Positions 37,975 through 48,971 of a stretch of DNA of 64,000 bases are shown piece after piece. Numbering within the stretch: the first letter of the stretch is position 1; every line of letters begins with the position of its first letter. Below the pieces are notes generated by a model. The model made no database searches, was not told where the DNA came from, and worked only from the letters and a program-made list of their open reading frames with translations. This stretch comes from Loxodes magnus (taxonomy: Eukaryota > Ciliophora > Karyorelictea > Loxodida > Loxodidae). The stretch is from positions 124,001 to 188,000 of the forward strand of contig CAMPDV010000201.1 in the NCBI GenBank assembly GCA_946699065.1, written 5' to 3'. The translations under genes and the position numbers were made by a program.

Positions 37975-38557
37975 TTTTTATTTATATTACTTAAATATAA
38001 TAAATACTCTTATAAAATAATTTTCCTAACTTAATTTAACTATAACTAAATACTAAATTATTTATTAAGTATATTTATAAGTATACTATTATTAATACAA
38101 TACTTATAAAATTCTACTTTTACCTTAAAGATTAGTCAGATATAAATTTATTTTAAATCAAAAAATTTTTAAAAATAAAGCCTTTGTTTATTTTGAAAAC
38201 CTTTTTTAATAATAAGCAGAATAATATATTATAATTAATTGAAACTGCTGATATTTATTTCATGCTTTACTCTTACATTTAATCTTTAAATAGTTCTTTA
38301 ACCTTTTTTTATTTAAAAAACTAAATACAATTAGATTATATAAAAATAGTAACTATAAATGTAAAAAACCATCAAATTATTGAATACAAAGTATTTAACT
38401 TTTTAACTAATCATTAATTACCCAATTTCTTATTACTATTTCATTCAAATTTCTTAAATAAAACTTTCCTCTTTTCGTATTTGCGGGAATCATTTAATAC
38501 TAAAATTAATGCTTATTTAAGTTTCTTATATTTTTGGATTACTTTATTTATAATAAA
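37975..38557. other. AT-rich spacer
   Basis: Divergent spacer between the WD40 gene (minus) and the small two-span copy (plus). Nothing recognised. Confidence 0.4.
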
Positions 38558-38949
38558 ACGGAAAGAAGGTTATATAATAAGAAATTATATGAAAGATTCT
38601 TTAATGCTTATGAAAATAAAAAATGGAGCTTGATGCTACTTATATAATAGATTAGAAGTTTATTAGCAAATATAAAAAATATAAGTATATATATTGAAGT
38701 CTAGCCATCTCAGTTTTTTCTGTTGTTATGACTTTAGATTGGAATGTTTGGAGCAAAAGACGTGGGAAAACCAAAGAGCTGTTTTTATAGAATCTTAAAT
38801 GCAAATGTGACTTGCTGGTGTTTGTCATATGTTTGTCCTTATATATCTATTTCAATGACAGATATGTAAAGAGTTACATAAGAATGTGTATCTAATATGA
38901 AGTTTATGTGAATAAGCTTTATTCATAGGATAATTATCCTTAGGAATGA
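38558..38949 (+). pseudogene. Small two-span hypothetical protein copy lacking an ATG
   Basis: Aligns end to end with 24780-25182: TERRLYNKKLYERFFNAYEN, ELDATYIIDQKFIS, VVMTLDWNVWSKRRGK, LYIYFNDRYVKSYIRMC, VNKLYSQDNYPQE then TGA at 38947-38949. The codon matching the ATG of the other copy is ACG at 38558. One A is missing from the A6 run at 38618-38623; the next ATG (38623) would start inside the protein at ELDATY. Either a decayed copy or one that starts elsewhere. Confidence 0.5.
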
Positions 38950-39327
38950 CATTTTCCATAGTGAAAAATGAACTAGAATTAAGATTTAACTTCAATAAAA
39001 TGTCTAACTTTAAGATTCTTTTTTATATCACTATATAATAAGAATTGTATTTGATGCTTTAATCTAAAATCATAAATATATCTTACAACTACAATTAATT
39101 AATCATATATTTATATTTTTTCATCCTTCCTTTTTTTGCTATTTCATCCTCCAAACAGCCATATCTTTTCCTTTCATATATCACATGCAAAAAGATTTAC
39201 TGATAGTTAAATTAAACTGATACTTCTGAATGTCTATGTTTTAATATCATAGATTTCTCATTCTTTTTAATCCTTATATTTACATTATATCAATTTTATT
39301 CTGATATAATATAAATTAATTAATAAA
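38950..39327. other. AT-rich spacer
   Basis: Nothing recognised before the retroelement ORF at 39328. Confidence 0.4.
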
Positions 39328-40280
39328 ATGGTGGAAGGTTTCAAATCAGGCTTCTTTACCACCTCTTCCTAAGTCAAAAAGGAAGGGAGGAAGCAGGAAA
39401 CCAAGACTTAATATTCTTCTCTATCTTTACCCTAATCTATACTGAACTAACAACCTGGAATTTTACAAGAAGAGCGGAAGCAAGTATTGAAGACAGCCCA
39501 TATAGATATTCCAATCTCAGCTGAGAAACCAAGAAAGCAGATGAAGTCTGCTCTCCACCAGGAGGCGACGAAATTCAATCCCTCTGGCCAGATGAGCATG
39601 GAATAGCTCATCAGAATAGTGTTAAACCTCCAGGAAGAGGTTAGGAAACTCAAGAAAGATAATGAAAATTAATGGAAAAGTTTGACCTACTGAAGAAATA
39701 GAGTCAAGACTTATGTCTTAAGAACGAGAAATGAATGCTTTCTGGAACATATTGTAGGATTAAACTAGGTAATTCCAGAATTAGCATTAAAAAATAGACT
39801 GAATTTGACAACAGACTTGAGAGACTAGAAGAGAAACTATATGAGCAGAAAGGTGACTCAGTGCTGATTGAAGAAATTGACAAGAAATTGAAGAAGACCA
39901 AATCAATCAAGATTGTAAAAAGATGCTTTATTTCAATTCAGAGCAACACTTGTGAAGGAAACGCTAGGAATTCCTGAGCTTCAAGAACCGATGCTGGGAA
40001 AAATAGAGGAAGCAATAAGTACAGAATGAAAGGGTAGACAATTGCAGCAGAGGAGAATAAAAGAATGACTATGAATGACGGAAATTGGAACCATTTATAA
40101 GAAGAAACTTTTGCGGAACGGAAGATGGAACTAGCCATAACAAGATCAAGTGGGTGTGAGAAGAGAAAATTTTAAAATTTTTGACTTAATCCCGGAGCAA
40201 TTTGGTGATTGGCGGGAAGAGGTGAAATTCCTCAAAGATCGCCAAACTTAATATTAATCTATAATATATATAATATAAAT
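39328..40280 (+). mobile_element. ORF1-type retroelement (family A), near complete
   Basis: ORF starts MVEGFKSGFFTTSSQVKK. A segment NPSGQMSMEQLIRIVLNLQE recurs in the decayed copy at 51750 and, more weakly, at 47340-48130. A coiled coil follows (LERLEEKLYEQKGDS, EEIDKKLKKTKS), then a Gln/Arg-rich C-terminal part and IPEQFGDWREEVKFLKDRQT. The body is much GC-richer than the flanks. At least one frameshift near 39800. The 3' end folds as a nested hairpin: outer arms TTTGGTGAT (40201-40209) and ATCGCCAAA (40238-40246), inner GAGG/CCTC at 40219-40233 with loop TGAAATT, then an AT tail. The inner hairpin matches 11672-11689. I see no enzyme domain, so the element would need one supplied in trans. 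Confidence 0.65.
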
Positions 40281-41632
40281 TTCTTTCTTTCTTTTGATTT
40301 TATATAGTTTTATAAAATTTTAATAGAATTACATTTCATAATGTTCAGTTCTATTCATATTATAAATTATAAATCTTTTATTGTCCTCATCAAAAACTCT
40401 TAATAGTACCAATGTGTTTTAGTTAATTTATTCTATAAAAGTAATAATTTACTCAATTTTTATCGTATCTATTTGTCGCTCTTCAAATTTATTATTTTTA
40501 ATGTTATATCCTTTCTTGATATTTGGTTCTGAGTTGATAGTATAGATATTTTAAAAATGTGTAAGTGTTTTAATATTTGAGTATATTTCGTATTTGACTA
40601 CATCTATCCCAAATTTCTAAAATAGTTGACTAGTATTATAAACTTTTCTTAGAAGTTTCCTAAGATAAATAATCTAAATTTATTTCTGTTTACTAGGCAC
40701 TTAAATTTATTTTATTTTTTATAAATAAATACTGATGCAGTTTAATTATTAAAACAGTTACTTGTAAAGTTCTCTATTTATAATTTTATTTCTTATTGTC
40801 AATCTTAATATTTTTCTCTTTTCTATATGAATGAAGTAGAGTCTTTATAGTTACTATAATCACTTCTTTTTAATTTAATTTCATTAAATCTAGAAATAAA
40901 ATGTTGCTTATATTGGAGATTATTATAAACTAAGCTTAAATTAAAAGCTAGATTTAAGCATTACCTTTATCTCACTTAATTGAAAATGAGATTTATTAGA
41001 AGGTACAAAACATATTGATTGAGAGATTTAATTAATTTTAGCTTTGGATTCACTAAAAGATAAACTAATATGTGAATAAAATAGTTGCTTTGAGTTATAA
41101 CTCTTCATAATTATAAACTCAAAATATAGAAAAAGATGAGATAGATTAATAACTTGAGCTAATGAAGCAATAAATATGCGAAATCTTTTTTGATAAAAAT
41201 GGAAATAATACAAGAACTAAATCCTTAAGATATTTAAATTTTAAATGATTTTTATGCAAAGATAAGGGTAAATTAGTTTTTTTATTTTAATAATCAGATA
41301 CAGAAATGCAATCTTTAAATATTATTTACGAAATTTCCTATCATTTTTTGCATAGAGATTTTGCTGCTAGTTTTTCATTTAAAATAGTAAAGTAAATTTA
41401 TCTTTTTATAAACTTCTTTATTTTATCTTATAATGAGAAAGATAAGTCTTTTAAAATAGCCTTAGAAGACTTTGATTTAATTTATAATTAATTTATTTTT
41501 ATGGTATTAAATCTTATCTGTAGACTATTTTAATCCCTTTCACTTTATTAGCATTTTTTCTTAATTGAGTAATGACATTAGTTAGATTATTTTAAATATT
41601 TATTTAACTTTTTATTATATAATTTAATTTAA
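40281..41632. other. AT-rich region without recognised gene
   Basis: No motif or repeat recognised. A minus-strand frame at 41028-41213 has no support. Confidence 0.4.
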
Positions 41633-41633
41633 A

Positions 41634-41925
41634 TATGGTGACATTGTCTTCAAAAGGTTAGGAGAAGTTTTCTCAAAGATGAACTGACTGAGAAACATGC
41701 CTTCTAAATGTTGGATCAGACTAATCTCTTCTTCCTGGGATGGAGATCTACCTGTAATCCCTTGTTGGTGTTCTATGCTTTGGAGAATTGGAACTGCAAC
41801 CTTGCTCACAATTAAAAGAGAAAACGCAAAGGGAATATTGGAGTTTAAAGACTTAAAAATTAACTTTTTAAAGAGATGCGCCCTATTGAAGGGCTACGCC
41901 CTCTATAATAACATTTTTTTTATGA
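41634..41925 (+). mobile_element. Truncated hairpin-tailed retroelement (family B)
   Basis: GC-richer block beginning ATGGTGACATTG. It shares a core with the copies at 54.2, 56.2 and 62.9 kb (TTCTTC ... CTATGCTTTGGAG). It ends in a hairpin at 41872-41904 with outer arms AGAG/CTCT and inner arms GCCC/GGGC, then TATAATAAC. The inner stem differs from its relatives in both arms and so stays paired. The tail here is T-rich rather than clear TTTA repeats. Confidence 0.65.
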
Positions 41926-42036
41926 ATCACTAAGTTAATTATATTATAAAAATGGTTTATTCAGACTATGCATAGCCTTTAAATTATTTCTCTTATGTTT
42001 AGAGATAACTTAAGTTTTTATTATTTATATTAAAAA

Positions 42037-43225
42037 ATGGTTAGCTTCAAGAAAGGTTTTTACACCACCTCATCAATGTAGGAGAGAAAACCTGAAGTAC
42101 TTTCTTCTACCACGTCTTCGCTTTTATTAGTCCAACCTTCTTTATTACGAATGGAAACCAGTCTTATAACCCAGACTATCAGACTACACAAAACCATTTT
42201 CACTGATGAAAGAAGCACGATATAATAATACACTAAACGGAAAAAGGATATAAATATATCTATGATTGGACGCACTTCCCTAAAAGGAGGAGTATAAAAT
42301 AAGAAAGGAATGAAGTGGTAAAAAAAGTCACAACCTAAGCTATAATTTAATAAAAGAATGAACAGCTAATCTCAACCAACATCCCTGAAGACTAAATGGT
42401 AAGAGTCTACTAAAATGCCTATGATGATCTATCAGATATGGTGGTCGCAGTTTATTTTAACCAGTATCTGGAAAATACCGATTTAGTAGAGAAAAAGGCC
42501 ATAGACTAAGAAGTAATACAAGTGTTTAGAAATAAAATATGGAGCGAGTACAAGCAGTGGCCAAATTCATCGTCAAATAAAACGGAATAGTATATTTAAT
42601 ATTCAAAAATGAAGAAAGATACTACCATTTCGCTTAATTCTGCAAATGAACATTCAAAGACGTTAGAATTCCTGTCTAAGCAAGAAACTAATTAGAATAC
42701 TTTGACATTCATAACTATCCAGTTTACTTCATAAAAACAAATACTCAAATGATGGAAGTAATGAGACAATATGGAAAATCTAGAGGAGAGGTATAGCATG
42801 CAAACCAAAAACTACAATGCTAACAGGTAGTAGTGAAATGTACTTTGATTTAAAGGATATAGATGAAGCAAAAAAGATATCAGAAGTAATAAACCTGAAC
42901 GGAAACAAATGAGAATACAGCACCCAGTAAATTTTATCTGCTATCAATGCAAACTGAAAGGGCACACAGATCAATAATGTAGAAGAGTGGAAGCAGTAAA
43001 AAGGAAAAAACTACATACAAGAAAATTAGAGATGCTTGAAGGAGAAGTTAAATTATCAATAAACAAACCAGAATCAAAAGCAAATCAAGCAAATAAGAGG
43101 ATAAATGAAGAGGGAGAATAAATGATTATAGAGGAAGCAAGGGAAGTAGAGAAGGAAATAAAACGAGGAGAATAGGAAAATAATTAAAGCAATTAAACAA
43201 TTTAATAATCAAAAGTCTTTTATGC
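42037..43225 (+). CDS. LINE ORF1 protein with CCHC zinc knuckle
   Basis: Starts MVSFKKGFYTTSSMQERKPE. Further on, in other frames because of indels, comes EDQMVRVYQNAYDDLSDMVV. Then a segment like an RNA-recognition fold (AKFIVKQNGIVYLIFKNEER, IPVQARNQLEYFDIHNYPVY). The zinc knuckle at 42939-42980 reads ICYQCKLKGHTDQQC (Cys-x2-Cys-x4-His-x4-Cys). The tail is Lys/Glu-rich (EEAREVEKEIKRGEQ). RRM-like plus CCHC is the usual layout of ORF1 nucleic-acid-binding proteins in many LINEs, which coat element RNA. Followed by an endonuclease region at 43570. About three frameshifts, so probably dead as it stands. Confidence 0.65.
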
Positions 43226-43373
43226 TAAATGAATAAATATGAATTATTTTTCATCAAAATGGAATTGGACATATGTAAGACAGAGGGATAGAGAAATGTT
43301 CATAGAAATAAAAAAAATAGAAAACAAGCAATTATACAATAAGATATAATATAAAACAAATCAGAGAAAAGGA

Positions 43374-43400
43374 TAGGATAAGATAGGATAGGATAAGTGA
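43374..43400 (+). repeat. GGATA-type pentanucleotide microsatellite
   Basis: About five imperfect copies of GGATA (ggata-ggata-agata-ggata-ggata) between the ORF1 and endonuclease parts of the LINE. Confidence 0.7.
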
Positions 43401-43569
43401 GGGTAAAAAAGCTAAAATCTAACATAAGAAATAAGAAAAATACAAAATAGCATAATGTAAATGTAAGGAAAAACGTTAATAAAGAAAAAAGGAAAAAAGA
43501 ATTGAACGAGTTTAAGAAGAAAAAGAATAAAATGCAGGATAAAAGTGAGAAATAAGAAACAAATTGAAA

Positions 43570-44210
43570 CAAACTTCAATTAGAATTTACTATGCTAAGA
43601 AACCAAAAAGCAAAAAAGAGCAATTACCCAACAACAATTAATAGGAAAAGGCAAAAGAAGAAAAATAAAATAAATAAGAAGAAGAAGAAAAAGATATATA
43701 ATAAGTGGAAAAATATAAAAAAGGAGAAATAACTAATAATGAAGAGAATATAGAAGCAGAGAATGATAGATAAGATGAAAGAAAGGTGGAGTAGGAAGAT
43801 GAATAAAAAGAAGAAAGTGATGAAGAGGAAGCAGAGGAGATGGGCGAAAAAGAAGAATAAGAATAAGTCATAAAAATAGGGGCAGAAAATGTTAGGGGAG
43901 TTAGAAGTGCAAAAGAGGCACTAGCCAAATTCATGACTCAAAAAAGTATCCTCATAATGACAATATAAGAGATTTAGATTGAAGACTAAAAGGATATGTG
44001 TAATATAGCAGGATATAAAAACTTAATAAATGTGGGGTAAAAAAAAGGGAAAGGAGTAGCGTTCCATATTAGAAACAACGCATGTAAGGAGATCAGAGAA
44101 ATATAGAATGAAGTCAATTAAATGACGCTTTTTGGAGGACCCTCTATGCACATTTAAAAAAAAAGCTTGAATAAAACTATGACATTAAAAAAATAGCCAA
44201 TAAATTGGTA
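43570..44210 (+). pseudogene. LINE ORF2 N-terminus: acidic stretch and AP-endonuclease part
   Basis: A Lys/Glu/Gln-rich leader (KEEKQNKQEEEEKDIQQVEK) leads into GAENVRGVRSAKEALAKFM (catalytic Asn motif, about 43881). Then SILIMTIQEIQIED (the QE motif, about 43963) and GQKKGKGVAFHIRNNA. These are the first two motifs of apurinic-endonuclease-like domains, which nick target DNA in LINE retrotransposition. The GDFN and SDH motifs are not seen before the frame decays at about 44200. The copy at 45050 carries the rest of such a domain. Confidence 0.65.
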
Positions 44211-45049
44211 GCTCGATATAAATGTTTGTCTGAGTTAAATAGATCTACATCTTCAGTAGTTTAGAATACAAAACAGACGGTGTTATAAACTTTAAAAAGA
44301 ACGACATGAGTGAATGAAAATATGAACACATATTTAGAGCTTAGTAATGAAGAGAATCAGGAAAAATATCCCAATAAAATTAATTTTAGAAGTATTAAAG
44401 ACTAAACTCAATCACCTAGTTATCCGAAAATATAAAGACTGCCAATATCTGTGAATAGTATGAATCAATAAAGAAGGAATTAAATTATAACAGAAATAGA
44501 CAACAAGATCGAAGACTTTTAAACGTGAAAATCTCAATATGATAATAGAACAGATATTTCCACAAAAAAAATAGGGAGAATTCTGAAAATTAAAAAGACG
44601 CAAATAATGAAAATGCAAAGAAAGAATAGCATAGTTAATAAAGGTAAATTTGAGCATTAAAAAAATGGATGGATTTAATTTATGTTGAACTTACTCATAG
44701 AGAAAGATTCTTTTTAAAAAGCACAATAAATCGTTTAAATGAACAAGATGTGAGGAAAATATTACGAATTTTTCCTAGGAAGATACAAAGCATAAAGTAA
44801 AGCATAGTGAAAAAAAAGGAAGAAACAAAAAGAATATAGTTAGCAAGTCAAATTATTTAAATAGTTTAAAGATTGTTGCCAAGAATAATTTCAAACAAAA
44901 TATAACAACGAAGAGTAAAATAATTAGGCAAATAAAAAATACAGACACACCAAAAACTACAAATGCTAGAAAATTTTGGATTTAGTAATTTAAAAGTAAA
45001 TTAGACCAAAGAAGAAGAAACTGTAATAAAGAAATAATAAATCAAGCCA
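44211..45049 (+). pseudogene. Degenerate LINE interior
   Basis: Sequence between two endonuclease pieces, with the LINE's high A content on the + strand. Some protein-like runs (EGIKLQQKQTTRSKTFKREN near 44470) but no motif that I can name. Probably eroded ORF2 or a junction between two copies. Confidence 0.35.
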
Positions 45050-46075
45050 AAAAACATAATAATTTGAAATAAACTAAAATTAGGAACAGCAAACGTAAAA
45101 GGAGATAAGTAAAAAAAATAAAACTAAGTATATTCATGCAAGATAAAGAGATAGATCTAATGTCAATTTAAGAAATTTTTTGTGAATAAATCACAAAAAT
45201 GCCATAGGTATTTGGTTATCTTGCAATCATAAAAGCAGGAACAAAACACAATAAAGAAGTGACTTTCTATATAAATGAGTAAGTTACAAAATGAATAAAA
45301 TAAGAAGATGTAACTGGATTTAACCAAACCGAAATATTCTAAGGAAGAAGTATAATATGCTTGGGGGTGATTACCAAAATATCAATAATAAATGCATATG
45401 GCTCCTTAACAACAGAACCTAAATAATTAAATTATCTTAATGTGGAATTTTGGCAATTTATACAAATGAAAAACATTTAAGGATTTGTGACATTAGCTCT
45501 AGATGATTTTAATGTGCATATTTCGCACTTCTTACTCCATGAATTAAATCTATTTTGATAGCAGATATTGGACATAATGAGAATCTAAACTAGGACGCAA
45601 AGATCCAATCTAAGATCCAAATTACATCTCAACATAAGAAAAAAAAATTAAAAATCGACTATTTTCCAACTAGTTAATATATTACTCTTTAAATAGTCAG
45701 TAAAAAATTTTATCAAAGAAGCTTGATAGGAAACCATGTGCCAGAATAGATTATAATAAAAATAAAAATTATTGAGAAAGAAATATAAAGCGTAAAATAA
45801 AAAAGGTTATTATATCAAGGATTAAAAAGACAATAAGTTCAGAATAAATTTAAAAAATGAGACGAAAAGATAGAATACAAAGACTTTAAAAATCTAGGCA
45901 ACGAAATTTTTTATTAGAAGTGATAGTAGAAAATATAATAAGGAGTCTAAAAAACATGTGAATATATAACTAGCACAAAAAGAAAAACTATAGATACATT
46001 ATGAATAGGGAAATAATTCAGAAAGCAAGCAAGGTAGGTAAAAAGGTTGATAAATACAGTAGATAATTATATATT
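45050..46075 (+). pseudogene. LINE ORF2 fragment: AP-endonuclease domain
   Basis: LGTANVKGDK (Asn motif), then DLMSIQEIFCEQ (QE motif, about 45161-45173), GYLAIIKAGTKHNKEVTFYI, SIINAYGS (cf. the VYAP-type strand), LALDDFNVH at about 45497-45520 (the GDFN motif, with Gly replaced by Asp), and after frameshifts IDYFPTSQYITLQ and SLIGNHVPEQ (where SDH-x-P is usual). Motif order and spacing are those of LINE endonucleases. A post-endonuclease basic region runs to DNYIF at about 46075, and there is no RT after it. One of the catalytic His-motif residues is changed (Ser-Asp to Gly-Asn). Confidence 0.7.
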
Positions 46076-46594
46076 CTAATTCTTTTAGTTAATCTTTTTT
46101 ATATTTATTAATAAAATAATATTAAAAATAATTAGGTTTTAAAAAATTCAATAGCACACAAAAAGTTTTTAAGGATTAAAGCAAAAGAGTGGTTAGGGAA
46201 AAATTAACTTAAAATCTTTTAGATTTTAAGTTATTACTATTTTTTTTAATTTTATATTTTCTTTTAAAATAGTTAATCATTTTTACTAATAATGTTTCTT
46301 ACTCTTCTTATCAAGACAAAAAAACTTGCCATCAAATGTGTAGCTTAGTTTAAATATTTAGATTTTTTCTAGATGTTTAGATAGAAATTGAGCATATATT
46401 TCATAATTATATAACTAAATAATTTAAGCTATATTTATAGTATCAGGATGATATTAATGATTTTGCTCAAGATGGGACTACTAATTTGGAAGTAGTTGAT
46501 TAGCTGAATAGTTAATAGGTAGGTTTCCTAAGAATTAGTTAGTTGCTTAGATTTTATTTGATTAAATAATTAAAATGACTAGATAATTAAAAAG
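46076..46594. other. AT-rich spacer
   Basis: Nothing recognised. Confidence 0.35.
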
Positions 46595-46875
46595 ATGGTG
46601 GGAGCTGAGATTGACCTTCTGAATCATACTTTCTGGTTTTATGGCTAGGAACAAGTTCCTTTCCTGTCGCTGAGAAAGTCCCTGGTCAAAGTCAACCTTT
46701 GCAAGGGAACACCTTCCTTTTGATTATCCACTCCTGGTAAGGGCTTGAAGCCTGGCTGCCCATAGTGATGGAGCTCCCTGGCAGCTGCTTTTCGAAAGCA
46801 ACAGGATATCCCTGTTATCCCATGAAGGGAGTGTTGGGGTCGTTAAACTGCAAGAAGTTGCAGTCCAAAACTTTT
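46595..46875 (+). repeat. GC-rich island made of serial perfect hairpins
   Basis: A 280-base island about half G+C inside very AT-rich DNA. Self-complementary units follow each other: AGGAAC/GTTCCT (46647-46660), GGCT/AGCC (46742-46752), GGAGCTCC (46770-46777), TGCTTT/AAAGCA with a TCG loop (46786-46800), AACAGG/CCTGTT (46800-46816), and a final ACTGCAA/TTGCAGT with GAAG loop (46847-46864). It begins ATGGTGGGAG like the element ORFs at 39328 and 41634 and ends in an AT-rich tail. Most likely a short non-autonomous retroelement of the family A type; a structured host RNA is the alternative. No known RNA family recognised. Confidence 0.6.
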
Positions 46876-47339
46876 TAAGTTGAAAATTAATTAATAATAA
46901 AAATGACTAATTACTATTACTCTAAATTTATAATAATTAGATATACATTCGTCTACTTATACACTAGTTATGCAAATTATAGACTTTAATTTAGAATTAA
47001 AAATTTACTTAGATTAATAAAATAGTGTAATTTTACAGATAAAATATAATTCTTTTAGTTTATATATTTTATTTTTTAGGAATAATTTTACATCTAATAG
47101 AGAATAACAATTATACTTATCAGAATCACTAATTTTAAAAGGTAAAGAAAAATAGAAGATAACTTTAAAATTTTTGCTTAAATGAAATTTCATAGCTATC
47201 CATATATTTCTCTTGTTATGGTAAAAAAAGAAAACTATTGATTATATGGAATCTCAATACTAACTAAGTTTAAAGATAATAATATTGATAATATATAATA
47301 AATTTAAAAGCAATATTTAAAATAAAATAAAATAAAAAA

Positions 47340-48135
47340 AGTTAAGTTTTGTAGATCTTTTTATCTTTTGCCTCCAAGTCTTGTTAGAATCTGTCTCAGT
47401 AGTTCTTGAATTCCTTTCTCTTTTATACATCTCATTTATAATTACAATTGAACTTTTCTCTCTCTTATTTCTCCTAAAGTCAATATTATTTGTTTTTATT
47501 AAAAAATGTTCAGCAATTTTTGCATAGATATTATTAATTTTCGCAAAATTAGCATGTTATTTTAATATTATTTTTTGTTTAAATTTTTATTAAGCTTTTT
47601 TGCTTTTTTCATATAAAATTAGTTTATTCTAACTTAATCTATTTCAATTTTGTTATCCAAGAGATTTCCTTGATTTTATTTTTCCTGTTTCTGTCTCTAT
47701 AATTGATTTTCAATCTGTTAGCTTTAATCTTGAATTTTCTATAGTTGAAAATTTTTCTGATTAATTATTCTCTTTATTAGTTCCATCAGGCGTCGATTTC
47801 CCTCTTCTAGTTGACCATTATTATATCCAAAGTTTCTTAAAGCTGCTGCTTATCAGTTCCATCAACTTAGAATTTTCACTGCTGAGTTTCTTAGCCCTTC
47901 CTGGAGATTTAGTACTATTATGATGAGTTACTTCATGCTTTATTTGTTTGGAAGGATTGAATTTTGAGACTTCCTAATATAGATCGGACTTCACCTATTT
48001 CCTTGATTTCTTCCCGAAGTAGGTGTTATAGCAACATGAGTTGTTTCCGTTGCTTTTTAGTCTCTTCATACTGCTGTTAGGTTCCTGAGCCCTACTTCTT
48101 TGGAGCCTCGAAAAATATCTTCCTGAAGTCTGACA
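47340..48135 (-). mobile_element. Decayed ORF1-type retroelement with (ATTTT)n tail
   Basis: Minus-strand sequence from about 48130 reads FRKIFFEAPKK, KQRKQLMLLQ, then VLNLQEGLRNSAV, equivalent to VLNLQEEVRKL of the element at 39328. Coiled-coil-like sequence follows in broken frames. The 3' end near 47340 is followed by repeats of TTTTA. No hairpin as clear as in the other families. Confidence 0.5.
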
Positions 48136-48319
48136 ACTTTTTTTAAGTATCTAACTAATAAATAATTAATTAATTTTATGAATTTTAATTTTATTTTTTT
48201 ATAATTAATAAAAGTTTTAAGCGTTTATAATTATATTTAGTTAACTAATATAACTACGAAAAATATTGTATAATGTAAATTTTTTTTCTTCTATATCTTT
48301 AACAAATAAATTAATGTGG

Positions 48320-48971
48320 TAGTCCTTCTTTAATTACAGACAGTATTCTCTTTATTAAGAGAGAAATCTCTTACATTTTTGGTAGATATGTCATCCAATG
48401 CGGTAGAAGAAGGGTTACTTTTTCGGACGGTTTTACTGGTTCTTGAGAAGTTAGTGAGATTGCTAGGAAGAGTAAACTTAATATATCTCCATAGGAAATC
48501 TTGATTAGAGTTATTTGGAGGAAGCTTCATTCAAACTTTCCCTGTGCTGCAAGGTTACGTAGCTCTTGTTCCAGATTGTTGTTCCGAGATTCAATCGTTT
48601 TCCTAGATACATTAAGCACCTCCTACAATTTCTGAACTTCCTTGCCATGTAAATTTAGCAAAATTCAATTCCGAATTCAACTCGGCGCCTTTTCTCTGCA
48701 CCTGGAAGTTCTCAATCCTTAGTAAATACACGTCTTGTCTCAGCACATCTAACTCAAAGGCGAGTTAGTCCTCAAATCCTAAGCTGGATATTAAGAATTT
48801 CCTCACAGCTAGTGCAACTTATTCCTAATGCTATAGGATTTCAGATTTCAGGGTAATTCTTTTCTTGGACCCCAGTCGATAAAAATTTGCTAAGTTTGTC
48901 TGTTGCTTTCCTTTTTCAAATTATTTTGCACTCTTAGGTGGTGGGTAGAAACTTTTCTTAACGCTTGACAT
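48320..48971 (-). mobile_element. ORF1-type retroelement fragment (PPPKS start)
   Basis: Starts MSSVKKSFYPPPKSAKQFEK, a variant of the VxFKKGF/TTSS start of the other ORF1s. A coiled coil follows (FELDVLRQDVYLLRIENFQV, LQEVLNVSRKTIESRNNNLE), with a frameshift between the two. The body is GC-richer than the flanks. The lower part (48330-48530) continues as protein-like sequence rich in Ser, Thr and Asn. The end is not marked by a clear hairpin. Confidence 0.5.

Noticed and set aside
43300-43934. Minus-strand Ser/Phe-rich open frames
   Set aside because: Reverse reading of the Lys/Glu-rich leader of the LINE ORF2.
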